Source: Asparagopsis taxiformis
Lineage: Eukaryota > Rhodophyta > Florideophyceae > Bonnemaisoniales > Bonnemaisoniaceae
Direction of reading: 5' to 3'
DNA length: 11,312 nt
Assembly: GCA_030407315.1 (NCBI GenBank)
Contig: JALQPE010001228.1
Coordinates: forward strand, 1-11,312
Shown: piece after piece, positions 8,294 to 11,312 of the stretch
Position numbering within the stretch: the stretch's first letter is position 1
Layout: each line of letters opens with the position of its first letter
Made by a program: the position numbers and the translations under genes
Notes under the pieces: generated by a model
Database searches by the model: none
What the model was told of the DNA's origin: nothing
Seen by the model: only the letters and a program-made list of their open reading frames with translations

Positions 8294-9197
8294 ATGCTCA
8301 TCAACGGATTGGAAGCCATCATGCTCATCGCGTCTGGCCTGTTGCTCACCGACTTCACCCCCGAGACGGACACGGGCTGGGGCGTCGCAACGACGGCGTG
8401 ATGGGCGGCAAGAGCGAGGGTCGCGCCCGCGTCGTCGATGGCCAGCTGCGCTTTGAAGGCGTGCTGCGCACCGACGGCGGCGGCTTCTCCTTCGTCCGCA
8501 GCGACGACAAGACCTTCAAGCTCGGCGCGTACGCCGGGGTGATGATCCGCGCCGGGGCGGCGGTCGGGCGTATACCCTGCGGCTCACCTCGACGTCCGGC
8601 GCGGCGCTCCCCTTCGAGCCCGCCTATCAGGCGACTTCACACCCAGCACCGCGCTCAGCGATCGTTTCGTGGCGTTCGACGCGCTCAAGGTGTCCTGGCG
8701 CGGGCGCCGACTCAACGGGCTGCCTTCGATCCCGATGGGGTGACGAGCGTCGCGTTCATGATGGCCGACGGGCGGGACGGCCCCTTCGCGCTGGGCGTGG
8801 ATCGCATCACGGCGGTGCCCTGGGCCCAAGTCGACGACCTCTCGGACGCGCGCCCCTTGGTCATCTTCGCGCCGACGATCGACGACGCTCGCCTGGCGAA
8901 GCAGCGCGCGGGGGTGGCGGCTGAGCGCGCGGGGTTCGACGCGCGTGACATGCGGCTGATGCTGATCACGGCCGACGGCAGGCGCGCCTCGACGGCCTGC
9001 CGATTCGCCCGACGGACGTCAAGACGATCCGCGCGCGTCACGGCGTCGCGGCGAGCGCTTCGCGGTGCATCCTGGTGGGCAAGGACGGCGGGATCAAGCG
9101 CCGGGCCTCGTCGGTCATGGCGCTCAAGGGGATCTTCGAGCAGATCGATCGCATGCCGATGCGGGCGGCCGAGATCGAGGCGGCGCGTCAGCGGTAG
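8294..9197 (+). CDS. CIA30 domain - DUF4174 fusion protein (frameshifted)
   Basis: Translated across about five frame switches (near 8387, 8570, 8630, 8715 and 8985-9060) this gives a protein of about 300 aa. The N-terminal half is a CIA30 (NDUFAF1-like, galactose-binding-like beta-sandwich) domain: LLLTDFTPETDTGWGV, NDGVMGGKSEGRARV, LRFEGVLRTDGGGFSFVRSD, YAGVMIRAGA, YTLRLTSTSGAALPFEPAYQ and DGPFALGVDRITAV. From about residue 190 a DUF4174 domain follows: ARPLVIFAPTIDDARLAKQR, AGFDARDMRLMLITADG, CILVGKDGGIK and the closing IDRMPMR-EIEAARQR. ATG 8294 follows GAGGGA with ideal spacing; the short hydrophobic stretch after it (AIMLIASGLLL) may be a signal or anchor. CIA30 proteins in bacteria are poorly characterised, and I claim no substrate. 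It is convergent with the FecR gene, with only 9 bp between the stop codons. Confidence 0.88.
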
Positions 9198-9206
9198 TCG
9201 CGGCGG

Positions 9207-10379
9207 CTACTTGCCGTCGTCGTGCAGCCCGTCGCGCTCGGCCTCCCAATAGGCCTGATGCCGCACGCGCAGCGCTTTTGCAGCATCTCCTCGTCCTCGA
9301 CCTTTCTTTGGGGTACGCGCGCGATGCCGAAGACGGCGCTCTCGCTGGGCTCGCCGTCTTTGACGGTCTTGCCGCCCCAGACGCTCGAGTTGCCGATGCC
9401 CTTGGCCGTAGCCTGCAGCGACTCGCTGTCGTGCATGCGCCGCAGATCGGTGCCGTCTTCGCCGCGCACCTTGCCGTAGACGATGCAGGGAACTCGCTGC
9501 AGTCGGATCTCGGTCACCTCACCGTCGGCGCCGATCTCGGACAAGGCGTCCGAGAAGTGCTGCATGAGCGCCTCTTCGCGATACAGCGGGTCGAGATCGT
9601 CGGGGAACGGCACGGCCTCCCCAGATGATGATGCTCCAGGGTGCTGGCCTGATCGGCCAGCTTGCGCTTGAGCCGCTTGATCTGCGCGCGCAGGGCGTCG
9701 CGCTCGGCGATCACGTCGGCGGCGGCCGGCTCGATGGGGTGCTCGACCCGCGCGGCCTGCGTCTCGGGCGCAGCGGGTGGCGGCGCAGGCGCCTCGATCA
9801 CCGCTCCGGCGCCCGCAGGGCCACGCGCTCACCGGCCTGGACCAGCGCGGCTGACCGTCAGAAGACGCCGAGTGCGCGGTGCCCTGATGCACCGTCAACA
9901 CACCCCGGACGCGAGCACGGCGCCGACGAGGGCGCCCTTGAGACCAGCCGTCATTTCGACCTCCACGAGAAGCAACCGCCGTCGGATTCCACAACGCCAG
10001 CGGGGTTTGAATACGATGAGAGCCACCCAGGGCGGACGGCTTGAGGCGATAGAAGGCGACGCCTCGGAGTGCGTGATGTCGGCGGACGCGCGGTCGAAGG
10101 ACCACCGCAGCTGCGATCCAGGCTCCGCGACGACCACGCCCACGCTGCCGAGCTGCACGGTTGAACGATCGGCGAAGCGCTGGCTCGCCTGGCCCGTCCC
10201 CGACCACCACCACCCCCGATCGCGACGCAGATCCACCGCCGCGGCCGCCAGCGTCCACAGCGCGCGGCGTGGCGGCGGGCGTCGAGCAACGCGATCGGCG
10301 AAGTCGGCGGGCGGCGCGTGGGCGGCCCATCGGTGATCGCCCGATCGAGGCGCGCGTCTGCGGGTGACTCATCGATCAT
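9207..10379 (-). CDS. FecR-domain protein partnered with ECF sigma factor; coiled coil and unrecognised C-terminal domain (frameshifted)
   Basis: About 390 codons. The ATG at 10379 overlaps the sigma-factor stop (ATGA), so the two are translationally coupled. Order: cytoplasmic N-terminus MIDESPADARLDRAITDGPP...PADFADRVARR; a short hydrophobic segment (LWTLAAAAV-WICVAI) that could cross the membrane; a FecR-type domain with RSTVQLGSVGVVVAEPGSQL, GVAFYRLKPS, QTP-AGVVES-GGCFS-VEVEMTAGLKGA, VLTVHQGTAHSAS and QAGERVALRA; a Pro/Ala linker; a Lys/Arg/Leu-rich coiled coil ERDALRAQIKRLKRKLADQA; and a C-terminal domain with FPDDLDPLYREEALMQHFSD, RVPCIVYGKV and FGIARVPQRK, ending HDDGK-stop, which I do not recognise. 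FecR proteins transmit signals to, or restrain, ECF sigma factors across the inner membrane, so a regulator role is inferred. Frame switches occur near 10315, 10225, 10075, 9995, 9965, 9900, 9830 and 9625. Confidence 0.82.
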
Positions 10380-10945
10380 GACGACTCCAATGCCAAGGCG
10401 CTCTTGAGGCGCGCGCGCGCTCGACTCAGCCGCGACTTGACCGTCCCCGATGGGCAGGTCGAGGGCGGCGGCGATCTCGCGTCGGTGAACTCTTGGTAGG
10501 CGCGCAGCACGAAGACGGCGTGCTGCTCTGCGGGCAACTCGCCGATCAGCTGCGCGAGCTGCCGACCCAGGACGGTCGAGTCGGGGGCCGCGAGGGCGCC
10601 GCGGCTTGGGCGCGAACCACCGGCGCCGCGCCCGCCGCTCCGCGCGCCGCATCGCGTCGATGGGCCCGGCGCGAGGCGATGGTCAGGATCCAGGTCGACA
10701 GCTTGGCGGTGCCCGCCGGATCGAAGCGCCCGAGCCGCCTCGAAGACCACCGCGAAGGTGTCCTGGGCGACGTCATCGATCTGCGCGGCCACGCCGCGGG
10801 GGCGCAGCATGCGATTCGAGCACCGCGTACACGCGGCGGGCGCGTGCGCGTCGACCAGCGCCCGCTGCGCGCGCCGATCGCCAGCGACGGCCTGACGCAG
10901 AGCGCGCCCGGCGGCGGCGCTTCGATGGTCGGTGAGCGAGGGCAT
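10376..10945 (-). CDS. ECF-type RNA polymerase sigma factor (sigma-70 family, frameshifted)
   Basis: A 190-codon locus, the usual length for ECF sigma factors, which redirect RNA polymerase to a small regulon. Region 2 shows ALRQAVAGDRRAQRALVDAH, then DDVAQDTFAVVFEA, then FDPAGTAKLSTWILTIASRR and DAMRRAERRARRR. Region 4 shows LAQLIGELPAEQHAVFVLRA, YQEFTDA, EIAAALDLPIG and GTVKSRLSRARARLKSALAL, containing the helix-turn-helix for the -35 element. Frame switches near 10815, 10735, 10660, 10600, 10487 and 10455 are read as indels. ATG at 10945 begins MPSLTDHRSAAAGRALRQ and has no clear SD; a promoter-like pair places transcription start only about 6 nt upstream, so translation may be near-leaderless. 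It is followed by the overlapping FecR-domain gene. Confidence 0.92.
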   Translation of the reverse strand: MPSLTDHRSAAAGRALRQAVAGDRRAQRALVDAHAPAACTRCSNRMLRPRGVAAQIDDVAQDTFAVVFEAARALRSGGHRQAVDLDPDHRLAPGPSTRCGARSGGRGAGGSRPSRGALAAPDSTVLGRQLAQLIGELPAEQHAVFVLRAYQEFTDARSPPPSTCPSGTVKSRLSRARARLKSALALESS

Positions 10946-10957
10946 GTTCACGCAGGG

Positions 10958-10985
10958 TATCTCGCACGCGTCACGAAACGGTTCC
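10958..10985 (-). promoter_or_regulatory. Candidate ECF-type promoter of the sigma/FecR operon
   Basis: On the minus strand GGAACC (10985-10980), a 16-nt spacer and GAGATA (10963-10958) lie directly before the sigma-factor ATG at 10945. GGAAC-type -35 elements with a 16-17-nt spacer are typical of ECF sigma factors, which often activate their own promoter. Autoregulation is inferred; a single match of this kind can occur by chance. Confidence 0.35.
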
Positions 10986-11047
10986 GCGCCCGACAAGATT
11001 TCTCGGAGTTTCTGACAGAGAGGTGGGCGGAGCGGTCCACCGAGGGG

Positions 11048-11136
11048 CGTCCGCAGCGCGCCGTCCGCAGCGCGCCGTCCGCAGCGCGCCGTCCGCAGCG
11101 CGCCGTCGCAGCGCGCCGTCCGCAGCGCGCCGTCCG
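11048..11136. repeat. 14-bp minisatellite, unit CGTCCGCAGCGCGC
   Basis: Six tandem units followed by a partial seventh (CGTCCG). Units start at 11048, 11062, 11076, 11090, 11104 and 11117; all are identical except the fifth, which lacks one C and is 13 bp. The array lies between the ECF sigma gene and the tRNA terminator in non-coding DNA. A 14-bp unit is not a multiple of three, so it is not a peptide repeat. Near-identity of the units indicates recent slippage expansion, or a local assembly artefact. Confidence 0.93.
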
Positions 11137-11176
11137 AAAACAAACGCCCCGACCGACAGATGTCGATCGGGGCGTT
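11137..11176 (-). terminator. Rho-independent terminator of the tRNA transcript
   Basis: Arms TCGGGGCGTT (11167-11176) and AACGCCCCGA (11143-11152) pair perfectly, with an inner CGACA/TGTCG stem around a two-base apex. Reading leftward the stem is followed by the T-rich tract TTTGTTTT (11144-11137). It begins at the 3' end of tRNA-Glu and closes the leftward tRNA transcription unit. Confidence 0.88.
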
Positions 11177-11250
11177 GGTGACCCGTACGGGATTTGAACC
11201 CGTGTTACCGGCTTGAGAGGCCAGCGTCCTAACCACTAGACGAACGGGCC
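11176..11250 (-). tRNA. tRNA-Glu (anticodon CTC), CCA encoded
   Basis: A 75-nt cloverleaf including CCA. The acceptor strands GGCCCGT and ACGGGTC pair (one G-U), with discriminator A and encoded CCA (11178-11176). The D-arm contains GTCTAGTGGTTAGGAC. The anticodon arm CTGGC-CTCTCAA-GCCGG places CTC at positions 34-36, reading GAG codons. The T-arm is ACGGG-TTCAAAT-CCCGT. It lies 6 bp downstream of tRNA-Gln on the same strand. Confidence 0.97.
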
Positions 11251-11256
11251 AGTGGG

Positions 11257-11312
11257 TGGTTCGGGGACTAGGATTCGAACCTAGATAGGCGCCACCAGAA
11301 GGCGCAGTCCTG
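11257..11312 (-). tRNA. tRNA-Gln (anticodon CTG), partial at right edge, CCA encoded
   Basis: The 3' 56 nt are present. The anticodon arm GCGCC-TTCTGGT-GGCGC gives CTG at 34-36 (Gln, CAG codons), followed by variable loop CTATC, T-arm CTAGG-TTCGAAT-CCTAG, acceptor strand TCCCCGA, discriminator A and encoded CCA (11259-11257). The 5' acceptor strand and part of the D-arm lie beyond position 11312. It is cotranscribed with the tRNA-Glu to its left. Confidence 0.93.

Noticed and set aside
1..9197. Programmed frameshifting or true pseudogenes
   Set aside because: Too many shift points, no common slippery sequence, and all conserved motifs are kept; assembly indels explain it more simply.
9207..9954. 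A separate membrane protein starting at ATG 9954, which has an ideal GGAGG Shine-Dalgarno sequence
   Set aside because: The residues before and after this ATG form one continuous FecR-type domain (CFS-VEVEMTAGLKGA...VLTVHQGT), so the ATG and GGAGG are internal to the gene.
11048..11136. CRISPR-like array
   Set aside because: Units are directly tandem with no unique spacers and are only 14 bp long.
10376..11236. Extended sigma-factor start at 11236
   Set aside because: It would translate through tRNA-Glu, the terminator and the 14-bp minisatellite; sigma homology begins at 10945.

Overview
The window is high-GC DNA with compact, mostly single-orientation gene blocks. Its domain vocabulary points to the Myxococcota or their relatives (former Deltaproteobacteria): a surface protein with MopE-type CDGxDNDCDGxxDE repeats and 'CGDGxxxxxExCDDGN' disulfide repeats, an ECF sigma factor coupled to a FecR-domain protein, and a CIA30-DUF4174 protein. 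I assign no genus. Nearly every protein gene, including the normally essential or near-essential mraZ and rsmH, is broken by several single-base frameshifts while family motifs continue unharmed in the next frame. The simplest reading is uncorrected indel errors in the assembly, so genes are annotated as intact loci with spans bridging the frameshifts.

Layout. (1) Positions 1-1513, minus strand: the start of the dcw (division and cell wall) cluster, mraZ then rsmH, with rsmH running off the left edge. (2) 1514-2092: a 579-bp divergent regulatory region with two clusters of 10-bp GTGGGATCC-type repeats that resemble MraZ boxes, an AT-rich palindromic island and a GAAC-N4-GTTC palindrome. (3) 2093-3340, plus: nhaA, a Na+/H+ antiporter. 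(4) 3341-3546: a spacer with a 22-bp perfect palindrome and a 10-bp direct repeat of its half-site. (5) 3547-about 8119, plus: one very large predicted lipoprotein. Its order is lipobox signal peptide, Gly/Glu-rich stalk, five MopE-type repeats, then alternating disulfide repeats, three SRCR domains, beta-sandwich (PPC-like) modules and a terminal C-type lectin domain. (6) 8294-9197, plus: CIA30 domain fused to DUF4174. (7) 9207-10945, minus: an ECF sigma factor overlapping (ATGA) a downstream FecR-domain protein with a coiled coil and an unrecognised C-terminal domain; a GGAACC/GAGATA promoter-like pair lies just upstream. (8) 11048-11136: a 14-bp minisatellite. (9) 11137-11312, minus: a tRNA-Gln (partial) and tRNA-Glu pair with encoded CCA ends and a strong intrinsic terminator.

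The most unusual element is the large lipoprotein. It combines myxobacterial cysteine-rich repeats with animal-like recognition modules (SRCR and an EPN/WND C-type lectin fold) on a lipid-anchored stalk, which suggests an outer-surface binding or adhesion protein. The ECF-FecR pair and the CIA30-DUF4174 gene are convergent, 9 bp apart, and need not be functionally linked.
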